A stretch of 64,000 nucleotides of DNA from Ottelia alismoides (Eukaryota; Streptophyta; Magnoliopsida; Alismatales; Hydrocharitaceae): assembly GCA_037367405.1 (NCBI GenBank), contig JAZKJV010006932.1, forward strand, positions 124,001 to 188,000, read 5' to 3'. Shown one piece after another: positions 12,128-23,527 of this stretch. The notes under the pieces are model-generated. The model was given only the letters and a program-made list of their open reading frames with translations. It had not been told where the DNA came from and did no database searches. A program made the position numbers and the translations under genes. Position 1 is the first letter of the stretch, and each line of letters opens with the position of its first letter.

Positions 12128-13369
12128 CTAACGCTCTAGTTCGACTGATATGATAGATGGAGGTGGAGGAACAACAATATCGTTTGCATTGTCATTGGAT
12201 AACCTGTCACCTGTAGGAGAAAAATACATGATAGACTCAAAGAAAGTGACATCTGCACTCACACAATATCTCCTACTCATCGAATCATAACATCTATACC
12301 CTTTTTGAGTACGAGAGTACCCAATAAACACATATTTGATAACTCTTGGAGAGAGCTTATCACGACCAGGTGCACAAATACAACAGACCCAAAGACACAA
12401 GATGTGAGGGAGAATAGGTCCTTCTCGGGAAACGCAATCAAGAAGGGAACCTTCTTTCCTAGAACTGTCGATGGCATACGATTCACCAAATAGCATGCAG
12501 TGAGAATAGCATCCCCCAAAAAGAATGAGGGCCCGACTATGGATCAACAATGTTCGACTGACATCAAGAAGGTGGCGATGTTTGCGTTCCGCCACACCAT
12601 TTTGTTGTGAAGTATAACTACAAGAAGTTTGATGAATAATGCCCTGAGAGCTGAGGAAATCGGACAAATGTAATGTTGAAAACTCTAAAGCATTATTCGT
12701 GCGAATGACTTTGATATTGGTAGAGAAGATGTTATTAACTTCCAAAAAAAATTTTCGAATAATAGCACCAGCTTCGAACTTTTGTTTTAACAAGAATAGC
12801 CAAGATAATCTGAAAAAATCATCAACAACAACCATATAATACCGATGTCCCTGAAGATTAGGGCTACGACTCGGACCCCAAATATCAAAGTGAAACAGTT
12901 CAAAAGACCGACTATTATGACGACTCAGACGAACTGGAAAGGAAGATCTATGGTGTTTCCCAAGCTGACGGGCTTCACAATCCAATGCGGTACGGGTAGA
13001 TATCTGCGGCAAGACATAACACATCTTCAGCAGAGGCAGATGGTCAAATCGAAGATGCCAAAGGAATGGAGAAATGGACCCTGAGGGAATAGTAACAGCA
13101 CCAGCACATGACGATATAGCAAGCTTATACAAGCCTTTCTGCTCACGGCCACTTCCAATCATCATGTCAGTCAGTATGTCCCGAAACACAAAAGTAGAGG
13201 GGTCAAAGATGGCACGGCAATGTAAATCTTTTGTAAGTTGGCTAATTGATAACAGGTTCATCTGAAAGTCAGGTGCGTGTAAAACATTCTGAAGACTCAA
13301 AGAAGATGTCAGGGAGATCTCCCCCTGACCAACAATGGGTAATCGGACACCATTGGCAATGACCACAGA
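12128..13369 (-). pseudogene. Copia integrase region
   Basis: It continues gag in the same frame after one stop. The pre-integrase part includes LWHLRFDHLPLLKM, with a degenerate zinc-binding segment. The catalytic core shows FHFDIWGPS, VIRTNNALEF and NGVAERKHRHLL. The second of the three D,D,E residues, normally Asp in RTDN, is Asn here. After about 12480 the frame drifts before KYVFIGYSRTQKGYRCYD resumes. The C-terminal linker ends at a stop near 12128, and RT lies in a different frame. Confidence 0.85.
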
Positions 13370-14398
13370 TCATCCTGGTGCAAGTGCTCTATAGGTAGTA
13401 AATTGTCGTCTATCACCGCACATATGATGGGAGGCTCCGGAAACCGTAATCCAATCTGTCAGGTCCGAGCAAGTAGTACTAGTAAGTGCATAAGGAGTAC
13501 CTGATGAGCTAGAAGATGCTCTGGTCGAAGCTGCAGCATCTGTAGAATCTGGAGACGAAGACGAGGGTGTAGTGATTATCTCACGAAGTCGTGAAATGAG
13601 ATCATCAAAGCGAGCATCTGGAAGTGCAGCGGTAGCCTTAGTCTGCTCTGCAACCCGTGCAGAGGCTGGATACCCATGCTTGTGAAAGCAAGTCTCCTCA
13701 GAGTGGCCTGGACGGTGGCAGTGAGTATAGGGGTCACGGTGTCTGCCTCCCCCTCTACCACGAGGTCCACGACCCCGAAAACGTGACGCTCCTCCTCTGC
13801 CACGAGTGGCAGCCATAGTTGTAGGGGTAGGTTGGGTTGTAGATGCCGAAGCAATAGTAATCCTACTCAATCTCTTATATACCTCCTCCATTGGTGGAAT
13901 GGTCTCGCCAGTCAGAAGTTGAGTACGGGCTGCATCGTACTCAGGATCAAGGGAGGACAAAAATACACCAGTTATCGTAGCATTTCTGTATGCATGTTGT
14001 TGTTCCGTACTGGCAGTGATCGGCATGAAGCTACGCAGTCTCTCGAATATGCCCCGTAGATGAGAGAAATGTGCATGTAAGGGCTTCCCATTCTGTTTCG
14101 TAGAGAAGATGTCGAACTGTAACTAAAGAATCTCGCTATCATTCTTGGACTGCCCATATGTCGCGACCAGGATATCCCATATAGCCTTTGTTGTGGGTTG
14201 GTTTATAATATCATTTGCAATCTCTGTAATCAGCGTCCCAGATAGCCAAATACGGGCATACGCATCGTCTTGCTTCCATGTCGCATTTGCTCCAGTCTTG
14301 TCCTCCGACTCAGATTCTGTCAGAATATGCTCCTTGTTGTGGCACTGCATAAGGGTGCGGAACTGCATAGACCATAGTTCATAGTTGGTCCCATCCAT
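13370..14398 (-). pseudogene. Copia gag and protease, two stops in one frame
   Basis: The frame opens MDGTNYELWSMQFRTLM at 14398, a typical copia gag start, and stays in one frame with a stop at 14123-14125 and another at 13370-13372. An RG-rich segment (13740-13810) precedes a knuckle reading YTHCHRPGHSEETC, where the usual first Cys is Tyr. The protease motif reads WITVSGASHHM where the family has an Asp before SGA; Val replaces that catalytic residue. Both losses suggest this copy could move only with enzymes supplied from elsewhere. Confidence 0.85.
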
Positions 14399-14639
14399 CT
14401 TGACTGTAGGGGTTGGGCCTTTGAAGGCATCGATTATGTAAACACGTCACCCTTGTTATCTGACATGATTGATGAAGAACCTAAGACCGACGGAGATAAC
14501 CAAGTTAGGCGGTCTATAGAATCATATGAAGGGAAGGTTGTATGTGTAGACCTCATACAACCATCCCTAGGCCTTGTTGGAGTGTCGACCCTAGTTCTGT
14601 GATGCCAGGAGAGGTCGGCTAGACCCGCTGTGGATGGAA

Positions 14640-14990
14640 AACAACCTAGGGCTCGCCGGAATGTGACAAGGTGTCTCTAGGGTTGGTCGGAGGGACCCGC
14701 TGGGGCGGGTATGCTGCTGGAAGCAGCGCCGGGAGCCGCGTGGGGCCGGCAGGGGCGGCGCGGTACCGCCTGGAGAGGCGGGGTGGCGCCTGGGTTCGGT
14801 GCAGGAGCGCCTGGGAGCGGTGCGGAGGACCGCCTAGGAGCGGGGTCGGGCCGCTTGGGCGCTGGAGCGGCGCGGAGGGTCGCCTGAGAGCGGGGATGGG
14901 CCGCCTGGGCGGCGAGAGAGAGGAGTTGGGGGCGCGCGGGGCGGGTGGGCTTGAGGCGTGTCGGGGGGGCGGCGGGTGGAGGGGCTAAGG
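14640..14990 (-). repeat. GC-rich repetitive leader of the copia element
   Basis: This segment lies between the primer-binding site and gag. It is strongly GC-rich in an otherwise AT-rich region and built of imperfect short repeats such as CGCCTGGGAGCGGTGCGGAG, CGCCTAGGAGCGGGG and CGCCTGAGAGCGGGG. It probably lies in the 5' untranslated leader and may fold strongly. The open frame seen here on the plus strand looks like a by-product of composition, not a gene. Confidence 0.7.
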
Positions 14991-15048
14991 GTTAGGGTTT
15001 GGGTAAGGGATACCGAAACCCCAGTCTAGGACCGTTGCTCCGATACCA

Positions 15049-15192
15049 TGATAGGAGAAACAAAGTCGATACACTATACATACCCGAGGGCTCTCTTATA
15101 AAGGAGAATAGCCCTGGGTTAATTACAAGATAAGTACTCTGAGAAAAAGGAATTAAAATAAGAAAAACACTATACGATATTTTAACTTAACA
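15049..15192 (-). repeat. 5' LTR of the copia element with adjoining primer-binding site
   Basis: It has the same ends and length as the left LTR. The primer-binding site TGGTATCGGAGC occupies about 15037-15048 in plus coordinates, one base from the common TGGTATCAGAGC. The left LTR reads TATATAAGAG where this one reads TTTATAAGAG, which may weaken the TATA box here. Confidence 0.92.
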
Positions 15193-16089
15193 AGATAAGT
15201 TTTCAGTGTTATATCATCCATATAATATTTTGGGATAGATGATATTGTTATTAATTTCTCATGGGAGATAACGTACACGCGGTGTTTGTGGTGAGCATCT
15301 AGTCATCTTTGAGAAAATAGACGATGCATGGTTCTCAAACATGTTTTCCTATGCAAATGAACGGTTATTTTTTAGGTAAGCATTCTTTGCTACCTAGAAA
15401 GTGGGAGGTTCACTTATCTCCTACCATGCACTAGGATCTACCTCTAGACAGTCCACTTGGTTTTGTATCTACTAGACACGTGATTAAAAAACTTAATCGA
15501 TGTACCACATTTGATCATTAATCTATTATGTTCAAAGATATATCGAATGGCACAATAATTTGTCATGCTTTTGAGTATGGATAACTTTATTGTATTGTAT
15601 AATTCCCATTTGTTGGTTTCTTATCGGTTTCTTTAAAACCATCTATTTTCTCATATCTCTGGCACAATAATTTGTCATGCTTTTGAGTATGGATAACTTT
15701 ATTGTATTGTATAATTCCCATTTGTTGGTTTCTTATCGGTTTCTTTTAAACCATCTATTTTCTCATATCTCTGGCATTTGCATTTTGTTCATCTACCATT
15801 TCAGAATTCGCAGAGAGTTCTTCGTTAGCTGTCTCATCAACTTGCCTTCTAGTTTGAGTCATGCGAGCTAAGAAAACATCATTGATCATCCTTTTCTAAC
15901 AGGCCTGCCAGGAGTAACTCCACTATCCATCAAAAGTAGTAGCCACTAAGATCGTTACCGGTGCTCATAACATCGTGACCTATCTCGTGGCATCCTCGAT
16001 CATCCTTTACTAGTTAGTTTATCATTAGTAGCTTCTTTACCTTTATACTTCTAGTCTATTTTTTATTTAGGTTAGTAAATGATTAAATG
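15193..16089. other. Unassigned sequence with a 112-bp tandem duplication
   Basis: No domain was recognised. The only structure is the duplication described separately at 15549-15772. The first five bases are the right target duplication of the copia element. Confidence 0.4.
15549..15772. repeat. 112-bp tandem duplication
   Basis: The block starting GGCACAATAATTTGTCATGC occurs at 15549 and again at 15661. The copies differ by about one or two bases (CTTTAAAACC against CTTTTAAACC), so the event is recent. Confidence 0.9.
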
Positions 16090-16555
16090 TCATTATGACA
16101 ACTGGGATAATTGCAGCAAATAGGAATCGACACAACGCAAAATGGATGCTTTAGAAAATTGATTTCTCAAAAGCATATGATTGTGTGGTTTGGAGATTCA
16201 TGTGGGCTTCTCTCTATACTACGATTGTCTAGAGGCTTGGATGGCATGGAAAAAATGTGCATTACACGGTGTCCCACTTACTTGCACTTCAGGCAACCTA
16301 AAGGAGGTTTTTCTAATTGCAAAAGAGTACAAGGAGAGGTGTCTATTCGTTCCCCTCCTTGTTATTGTGGTTGATGATTTATATGTAATTGTTGACTTGG
16401 CAAATACTGTCAGGGTACACTCGCAATGAGTTCTCTATCTTGATCCTTTAATATGCGAATGATAGTTTTTTATGGAGGGCAAGACCTCAGATTTTTTATG
16501 GAGGGAAAGACCTCAGAATGCAAGGGGATCTAGATGCCGTTGGGAATCTTGGATG

Positions 16556-18546
16556 GAATCTGTCGGCTCCCAATTAATGGTGTAAAATGCACATTTGTTC
16601 GGTAAGAATCCTACAGAGGTGGTTGCTTGTGAGGATATCTCAGGGACCCAGTGGGTGACTCTACCACTTACCTATTTAGGCCTTCGCATATTGTCCCAGG
16701 CTTCGTCAGGATTATTGGTTGCCCCGAAAAGATAAGCTTGAGAAGAAGTTCGCTAGTTAGAAGGCATCTTGCCTCTTGAGTGGCTAGCAACTGTGCTTTT
16801 GAAGGAAGATTGCCCTGCTATTACAATTTTCTCGCTCTCCTCTCATCTATTATTAATAAGGTGTGAAATCGCCTCGAATCATTAATGAAGCAGTTTGCAA
16901 GGGCATCTTCAGGAAAACTTCAAGTATCCATCTAGAAAAGTGGAAGGAAGTGACCATCATGCGGAAGTTGATGGTATAGGTGTTTTGAACGTTAAGGGGA
17001 AGAACAAAGCATTGCTTGTTGAGAAGCTCATGTTAATCTAGGGAAATAGATTAGATTTTCTTAGCAGGTTGAGTCGAAGGGTTTTATGGTATCAATTCTA
17101 GCATGCATATAACTCAACCATGGACAATCCCAAGCCCGGGTAAATGAAGAGGGTTGCGTTAGGTAGCCGACAGGCAGCGTAAAAAAGTCGAAGAAAACTT
17201 CCTAAATAGTATTTTTTAAAAAAAATACTATTTAGGAAGTTGCCTCATGACAGTCGGATCCTTTTCAACATAAAAGAAAAAAATTATATCAAGCATATGT
17301 GTCCTGGCACAACAAGCTCACACTCTACATTCTAGAAGGGGCTCTACTCTATTAACTATGTTCTCAACCTCTTTGAGGTCGTAGACGGGCAATGGAGCCG
17401 AATGATTGAACTAAAGGAGAGGGCTCTTTGTGATCAGTTCCCACAGTTGTCCGCATTAGGAGTTGATTAAGGAATGCATTTTATGGATGCGTGGTCAATG
17501 GAATCTAGATTCTGGTGTTCCACTTCGAGCTCTCTGATCAATGGTGTAATTGATCCTACAGAGGAATCTGTCGGCTCCCAATTAATGGTGTAAAATGCAC
17601 ATTTGTTCGGTAAGAATCCTACAGAGTGGTTGCTTGTGAGGATATCTCAGGGACCCAGTGGGTGACTCTACCACTTACCTATTTAGGCCTTCGCATATTG
17701 TCCCAGGCTTCGTCAGGATTATTGGTTGCCCCGAAAAGATAAGCTTGAGAAGAAGTTCGCTAGTTAGAAGGCATCTTGCCTCTTGAGTGGCTAGCAACTG
17801 TGCTTTTGAAGGAAGATTGCCCTGCTATTACAATTTTCTCGCTCTCCTCTCATCTATTATTAATAAGGTGTGAAATCGCCTCGAATCATTAATGAAGCAG
17901 TTTGCAAGGGCATCTTCAGGAAAACTTCAAGTATCCATCTAGAAAAGTGGAAGGAAGTGACCATCATGCAGAAGTTGATGGTATAGGTGTTTTGAACGTT
18001 AAGGGGAAGAACAAAGCATTGCTTGTTGAGAAGCTCATGTTAATCTAGGGAAATAGATTAGATTTTCTTAGCAGGTTGAGTCGAAGGGTTTTATGGTATC
18101 AATTCTAGCATGCATATAACTCAACCATGGACAATCCCAAGCCCGGGTAAATGAAGAGGGTTGCGTTAGGTAGCCGACAGGCAGCGTAAAAAAGTCGAAG
18201 AAAACTTCCTAAATAGTATTTTTAAAAAAAATACTATTTAGGAAGTTGCCTCATGACAGTCGGATCCTTTTCAACATAAAAGAAAAAAATTATATCAAGC
18301 ATATGTGTCCTGGCACAACAAGCTCACACTCTACATTCTAGAAGGGGCTCTACTCTATTAACTATGTTCTCAACCTCTTTGAGGTCGTAGACGGGCAATG
18401 GAGCCGAATGATTGAACTAAAGGAGAGGGCTCTTTGTGATCAGTTCCCACAGTTGTCCGCATTAGGAGTTGATTAAGGAATGCATTTTATGGATGCGTGG
18501 TCAATGGAATCTAGATTCTGGTGTTCCACTTCGAGCTCTCTGATCA
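16556..18546. repeat. About 1-kb tandem duplication, period 1008 bp
   Basis: The first copy is 16556-17540 and the second 17564-18546. They share GAATCTGTCGGCTCCCAATT at the start and GAGCTCTCTGATCA at the end. By eye they differ at only a few positions (GAGGTGG/GAGTGG, CATGCGG/CATGCAG, A-run length). A 23-bp bridge at 17541-17563 (starting ATGGTGTAATTGATCC) separates them and partly resembles the unit's own beginning. Confidence 0.9.
17196..17241. repeat. Fold-back hairpin inside SINE-like sequence
   Basis: The arms AACTTCCTAAATAGTATTTT and AAAATACTATTTAGGAAGTT are perfect inverted repeats around a short T/A loop. The same hairpin is in the duplicate at 18203-18247. It sits between Au-like SINE fragments (GTTAGGTAGCCGACAGGCAG on the left, CAGTCGGATCCTTTTCAAC on the right), so it replaces or interrupts part of the SINE body. 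Confidence 0.85.
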
Positions 18547-18829
18547 AAGCATGAAATTCTCAAGGCTTGATTACAGATACATATGCAAAGGAGGTTACCA
18601 TAAGAAAAGACGAGTTCGTGCTTAGTGCATCCCATCGCCAGCCATGTTTTTACATAGAAATGCTTTTCCCTGCGAACAATTTATTTCCAATCTTTCAACA
18701 ATAGCGATTCCCCATTCATATTATGAGGCATTTCATGATGACAAATGATAGACAACTATATAAGAGGAGATATTCGCTTTGCATCTAAAAGCATACGAGC
18801 CCCTATCATGCCCCAAATATATGCAACTA

Positions 18830-20210
18830 TTATGGGTTGTGAAGGCCGAAGAGGCCCTCATGATCAAGCACTATTCAAACGGTAGCATGGAGCGTTAGAA
18901 GGCACAACTATTGCAAAAGTGGCGTACTCGGACTTATGATGTTAACTACTATGACACTTTCTCTCTAGTTACTACAGCTGACATTATATGTATTCTCCTT
19001 ATTGTAGGAATGACAAACCATTTTTATAGCTTGACATAAAGGATATAACTTCTTATATGGTGAGTTTTAGCTTTACATGAAGAGTATATATGTAGAAACC
19101 CCTCAATTTAACCGTTGAGAGAAAATGTAAGAGGGTTCATAAGGGCAAATTAGCTCTTTGAATTACCGGAGGGAATTTTTATTATACAATTCTATGTATG
19201 GAATCAAGTAGGCTCAAGATGAAGCGTGAGGGTTCATTCTCTCTACCTCATATCATTCACTCCTCATGCAACAAAGAGTCAGAAATCTCTTTGAACTACT
19301 CATTTACGTGGACAATATCATTGTTATAGGTAATGATATACAACAACAAAGCCTTTTCCACATTGTTACAGGCAATGACCATCAGGAATTTTTTATAACC
19401 AAGGCCTTCGATGGGAAATACTTTATTACCAATGACTTAGAATCAATGTAGATATCTTACGGGTTAAGATAAAATCGACGTAAATATCCTATGGTATATA
19501 CTTTTCGGGGATCTAAATCCTATGAATTGGAATTATGTTAGAGACCTTTTGCATGAGATATGAATCTTGAGATCATGCCTAGCATTTCATCTTATGGATC
19601 CCAATCCTAAACTCCATGATGATGACAAAAAATATTGACGCCATATAGTATAGAAGGCTTGTCTGGAAACTACTCTGTTATAACTAGTTGTCCAGGACAC
19701 AACAATGATGACACTCCAATACATTAAGGCTGCACAAAGAAGACTATTTTTTAGCAAGAAGTCTTTTATACCCAGCATATCCAGATGCATACTACGTTAG
19801 TTTTACTAAAGATTGAAAGTCTACCATTGGCTTCTATGTTATTCTTGAAGGGAATCCAGTTGCAACGTGGAGCAAAAAGCAAACAGTCATAGCCAGACCT
19901 ACAACAGAGTCAGAGGACATAGTTATGGCTCGAGACAACTAAAGTCAAGTGGACCAATAAGTTATGGTGTCTCCCCTGCCAAAGAATACAAAATATTGAC
20001 CTTTTTACACAGGTGTCTCTCCTGACTCAGAGAAAAAACATGCTTTATATGAGAAGGCCAAACATGTGGAGGGTAAGTGCCACTGTATTAGGGATATGAT
20101 ACCATAGATTTATGAAATATGAAATGTGCTTTCAAAGAACATTAACGAAACATGATTTATGTGCAACACTATTTCTCAAGGAATGAGATGAACCATGGAA
20201 GAAAGGCCAC
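18830..20210 (+). pseudogene. Ty1-copia pol relic, RT to RNase H
   Basis: Recognisable pieces are RTRTYDVNYYDTFSLV near 18935, LLIYVDNIIVIGNDIQQ at 19285-19345 (catalytic YVDD changed to YVDN), and STIGFYVILEGNPVATWS with KKQTVIARPTTESE at 19820-19915 from RNase H. Stops and frameshifts are frequent, so this is an old copy. The 5' part and LTRs were not identified. Confidence 0.8.
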
Positions 20211-20813
20211 TAGGCGTACGTTTTAAAGTTACTTTTCTCAAAGAGTACATAAGTTGCCAGGTTCTATACATAGCCTCGCAAACACAATCATGTCACACCA
20301 TTCATCCATGTGGATTCTAAATAACTCCTACTCGATTTGTTCAATTACACAATTTCTCAACACTCCCCATCAAGAGTCAAGATGGAGCACGGAATATTCA
20401 TGTGGGATAACACAACGATTAACATATAGGTAGAGTATATAACTCAAATATAACTTAATCGGAATTGCATCTCTCGTACTTGGACACTCATCCTTGAGCT
20501 CTTAAATGCTTTGGATATAGAAAACTGAAGTGGGCTTTTACAATGGAGACCTCTATAAGTGTTACCACCATATAAAAATCTAAAAATAGTCTTCCATCTT
20601 GAAGTAGTTGCATTGGGTCCCTTAAAGAGATCCTCTAACTAGGCTTCTCCTTTACATTGGCTAAGAGAAAGTGATCTATTCACTAGAGTCTATATTGATC
20701 ACCCCGAACTGAGCCTGTTTAAATGTGTTTGATAAATAATGGATGGATGCCCAAGGGATCTTAGTTTTGGATTTAAACCCAAGAATAACCCAAGATAGAT
20801 CTGAATGGAGGCA
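20211..20813. other. Unassigned; possible LTR edge near 20270-20400
   Basis: CTCAACACTCCCCATCAAGA near 20355 resembles the complement of a copia polypurine tract beside an LTR end (TGTTGAG on the minus strand), but no LTR partner could be found. The rest shows no recognisable structure. Bases 20814-20818 are the left target duplication of the next LTR. Confidence 0.35.
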
Positions 20814-22097
20814 AAGAATGTTTGAAATGCGAGCCCACGGCGAGCCATTATGCAATAAATGTTATTGCAATTCACTCCTTAATCTGAAATGAAGAATACA
20901 TAATTTGCATAATAGGTCCCTTAGTACAATTAGGGTTATGTACCATGGCCATCTTAATGATCATACAGCCGTTGATTCAATTATTGAATCATAGAGGCTG
21001 GTGCTTGGATGAATATCTAAAGAGTTAGATTGAGGACTCATCAAGCACCGTCAAATGATTGTTAAGAGATGATCTCCAGCCTGAGTAGGAGATGGCAATC
21101 CTTATCTCTAAAGGCTGATATCTGACCGACCTCTTGATGCAGGTCCTCTGCATAGGAATAGAGATTCGGAGGTGTCAGATTAGTTAGGTCAAAGAGTTGA
21201 CTTAACGAGATCGAGATAACCAAAGTCCTATATCGTATCTGTCATGATATAGGCACACATCCTCTGACCGGAGACAGATGTGTTACTATATGTCTGAGTA
21301 TGTACATTTGGCAGACCAATAGGTTGATGACCTAATCAAGGTCTATACACCGGCACGCTGGTGTGCATATAAGGGCATATGAGTAATACGATCTCTCAAA
21401 GGGATCATACAGGTTCAGTTACTGAACTGGAAGACATGAGCTCACTCATGAGATATTGGGAAAAATCAAATTCCGTGCGCACGGTCGTCTCGCTTTGGAA
21501 GCTTGACTGGATTTGTAGGTTTGATATATACTTTTGGAAAGTATATGATCAAGACCTAGGTATGATATATGCTTTTGGAAAGTATATGATCGATACCGAC
21601 TCCCAATGATCGAATGAGAAACTTACTGATAAAACCATGAAGTAGACAGTATAAAGTTGATCCAATACTTCGGGTTTAGTCTGAGTCTTCCAGTATGCAG
21701 GATGTACAGGTATTGGGAATACCTGAGGGTGATGTGATCATAAACGATTGTATAACCATGACGCTTCCATTCCTAGGGAGTGATGAAACGGGTCTGGATT
21801 TTAGTGACTCCTCTCAGTAGAGAAGTGATCTGATCTTGGTCCAAGTGTTGGACATTGATCTGAATGTGATTCAGATGCAATGAGAAGATTAGATTTACGG
21901 TCTTGATTTAATCAAGCATCTATGGGAGGCCCGCGATCTGGATTTGAGATACGATCTCAATATCCATGTCACTATACGTGGAACAATACAATCGCCCTGT
22001 CTTTATCTCCAAGTATCTGCGGAGAAAGCGCATTATCCTTGAAGGAGTTCATGGATAATTCTATTGTTGATTTATGTATCCGAGCATTGAGAAAATG

Positions 22098-22705
22098 GAT
22101 AATTAAATGCGATTTAATTATCATGAATAATATGAATTTGATTCATATTATAAAGAGAGTTATCTAAGATAATTAAATGTGATTTAATTATCAAAGATGT
22201 AAATAATGTGAATATGATTCATATTATTTGGACACAAGAGAATAGAGATCCAAGATGATTAAATATGATTTAATTATCATGGATATGAATAATGTGGATA
22301 GCAATATTCATATTAATCAAATATATTATAAATGTGATTTATAATATATAAGAGAGAGATGTTTGTAATTTACATTTGTTAATTAAATGTTAATGTGAAT
22401 TGGATTCACATTAGACATTAAATTGAAAATGTAATTTACATTTTGTTTTGGGTTGTGAATGTGATTCACAAATTTCCAATGGCATGATTGCAATGTTCAC
22501 AAAATAAATTGGATTTACTTTTGTGAAATAATTTGCAACAAAAGTTGTTGCAAATATTGGAGAGAATCATGAGATAATGTAATCTCATGTAATAGGAAAA
22601 AGGAAGCTCCCTTCCTAATGAGGAGAGGGGACGGCCACAATTCCCATGAGGAATTGGTGGCCGTCCACCCTCCTTATGGAAGGAGGCTTGCCTCCTTTCC
22701 TATCT
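22098..22705. repeat. Serial hairpin array in the U3 part of the long LTR
   Basis: More than ten consecutive short stem-loops occupy this stretch. Several have 10-13-bp stems and a 3-nt loop: GATAATTAAAT-gcg-ATTTAATTATC (22098), ATAATATGAAT-ttg-ATTCATATTAT (22127), GATAATTAAAT-gtg-ATTTAATTATC (22168), ATATTATAAAT-gtg-ATTTATAATAT (22323), TAATGTGAAT-tgg-ATTCACATTA (22391), TGTGAAT-gtg-ATTCACA (22455). Further on come TTGCAACA..TGTTGCAA, CATGAGAT..ATCTCATG, a GGACGGCCAC..GTGGCCGTCC stem and GGAAGGAGGC-tt-GCCTCCTTTCC. The same array, inverted, is in copy 2 (about 56860-57480). Confidence 0.85.
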
Positions 22706-22884
22706 CTCCAATGGAGATTGATTTGATATAAATCAAATTATATTTAATATATATTTGATTTTTATTAAATTAATTGTTGTTGTGTATTTAGCAACAAATC
22801 ATGACCATTGAAAGAAACACAAATTAATGTGGACCATTGGATTTGTGTTGATACATGGATTGAGATCCATGGATCCCAAAACCC

Positions 22885-22892
22885 TATAAAAG
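22885..22892 (+). promoter_or_regulatory. TATA box of the long LTR
   Basis: TATAAAAG lies within CCCTATAAAAGGAGAGGC and is followed by a CT-rich stretch (ATCTCTCTCACTCTCTC) typical of plant transcription start regions. The inverted copy keeps TTATAAAAGG at 56667-56676. Confidence 0.6.
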
Positions 22893-23468
22893 GAGAGGCA
22901 CCCCATTGCTCTTCTTGACACATAAGTTGAAGCAACAAATCTCTCTCACTCTCTCATTCTCTACACGTCCTCTCTCCATCTCTCTCATGTGGCCGTCCAC
23001 CATGGATGCCCTAGAGAGGTTCTCCATCGCCGCAGCATCGTCGTTATGCTGCCCGATGGTTTGCTCGTGGATCTCTGTCTCCTTCGGTGCGCCCCGCTCG
23101 TGAAGAAGACATCGGATCTCGTGTGTCGAGATCAGGAGATCCGCCGCTTGGATCATCAACATGGATTGCGAGAAGCACGCGGTTCATCCCCGCGCTCGCA
23201 AGCGTCTCCTCCGACGGATCGGACTTGAGACAGGAGGTCTCTTCGTTTAGAGACTTGATCGCAACCACGCTTCAAGAGGTAAACCTAATACTTGGTTGTG
23301 GTTTAGACGAAACGATCCGAGAAGTGTTCTTGGATCATGTGGTTTCGTCACATGAAAATTTTTAATTTCCGCTGCATAGAACAACTAGTGCGACTAGTCG
23401 TTCTTCGTCGTATTCGATACGACGATCACGCTTCCGTGATGCGCTTGAGGATCTAACCATATCCTTCA

Positions 23469-23527
23469 AAGAATCCATGTAGCCGACCATACTTAATGTT
23501 GGAAAAGGCTTTGTTATTGTTGTGAAT
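23469..23527 (+). repeat. Au-like SINE 3' end
   Basis: AAGAATCCATGTAGCCGACC followed by ATACTTAATGTTGGAAAAGG and CTTTGTTATTGTTGTG is the Au tail. The long LTR inserted into this SINE, using AAGAA of AAGAATCC as its target site. The 5' half should lie left of 20819 but is too decayed to delimit. Confidence 0.7.

Larger units (their letters stand above)
10108..15192 (-). mobile_element. Nearly full-length Ty1-copia retrotransposon
   Basis: Two 144-bp LTRs (10108-10251 and 15049-15192) flank a minus-strand gag-pol in copia order (gag, protease, integrase, RT, RNase H). The target duplication AGATA is perfect at 10103-10107 and 15193-15197. A primer-binding site TGGTATCGGAGC adjoins the right LTR and a purine tract (GCTTAAGGGGGAG on the minus strand) adjoins the left one. 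The LTRs differ at only about five or six positions by eye, so insertion was fairly recent, yet the reading frame holds at least two stops and two frameshifts. Confidence 0.95.
16090..18546 (+). pseudogene. L1-type LINE fragment with internal duplication
   Basis: Degenerate RT remnants appear at 16111-16430 (a KAYDCVVWRFMW-like stretch across frames) and post-RT motifs at 16640-17040: TYLGLR, KNKALLVEKL and the GVLNVKGKNK block. Stops occur throughout. Most of the fragment has been tandemly duplicated (16556-18546), and SINE-like pieces lie within it near 17150-17290 and its copy. Confidence 0.7.
20819..23468 (+). repeat. Solo long LTR, 2650 bp (copy 1)
   Basis: It begins TGTTTGAAATGCGAGCCCAC, ends GGATCTAACCATATCCTTCA, and is flanked by a perfect 5-bp duplication AAGAA (20814-20818 and 23469-23473). 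A second copy lies inverted at 56071-58742 with matching ends. No internal retrotransposon sequence accompanies either, so both are solo LTRs left by LTR-LTR recombination. A TATA box at 22885 and a pyrimidine-rich start region fit LTR promoter organisation. Open frames near 22900-23365 are present in both copies but match no protein I know. The superfamily is not determined. Confidence 0.9.

Noticed and set aside
14671..14988. 105-residue Gly/Arg-rich open frame
   Set aside because: It lies antisense in the GC-rich leader of the copia element and follows from repeat composition.
22884..23365. Protein gene inside the long LTR
   Set aside because: Frames are present on both strands and in both copies but with no known domain. 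They most likely reflect R/U5 sequence conserved between LTRs.
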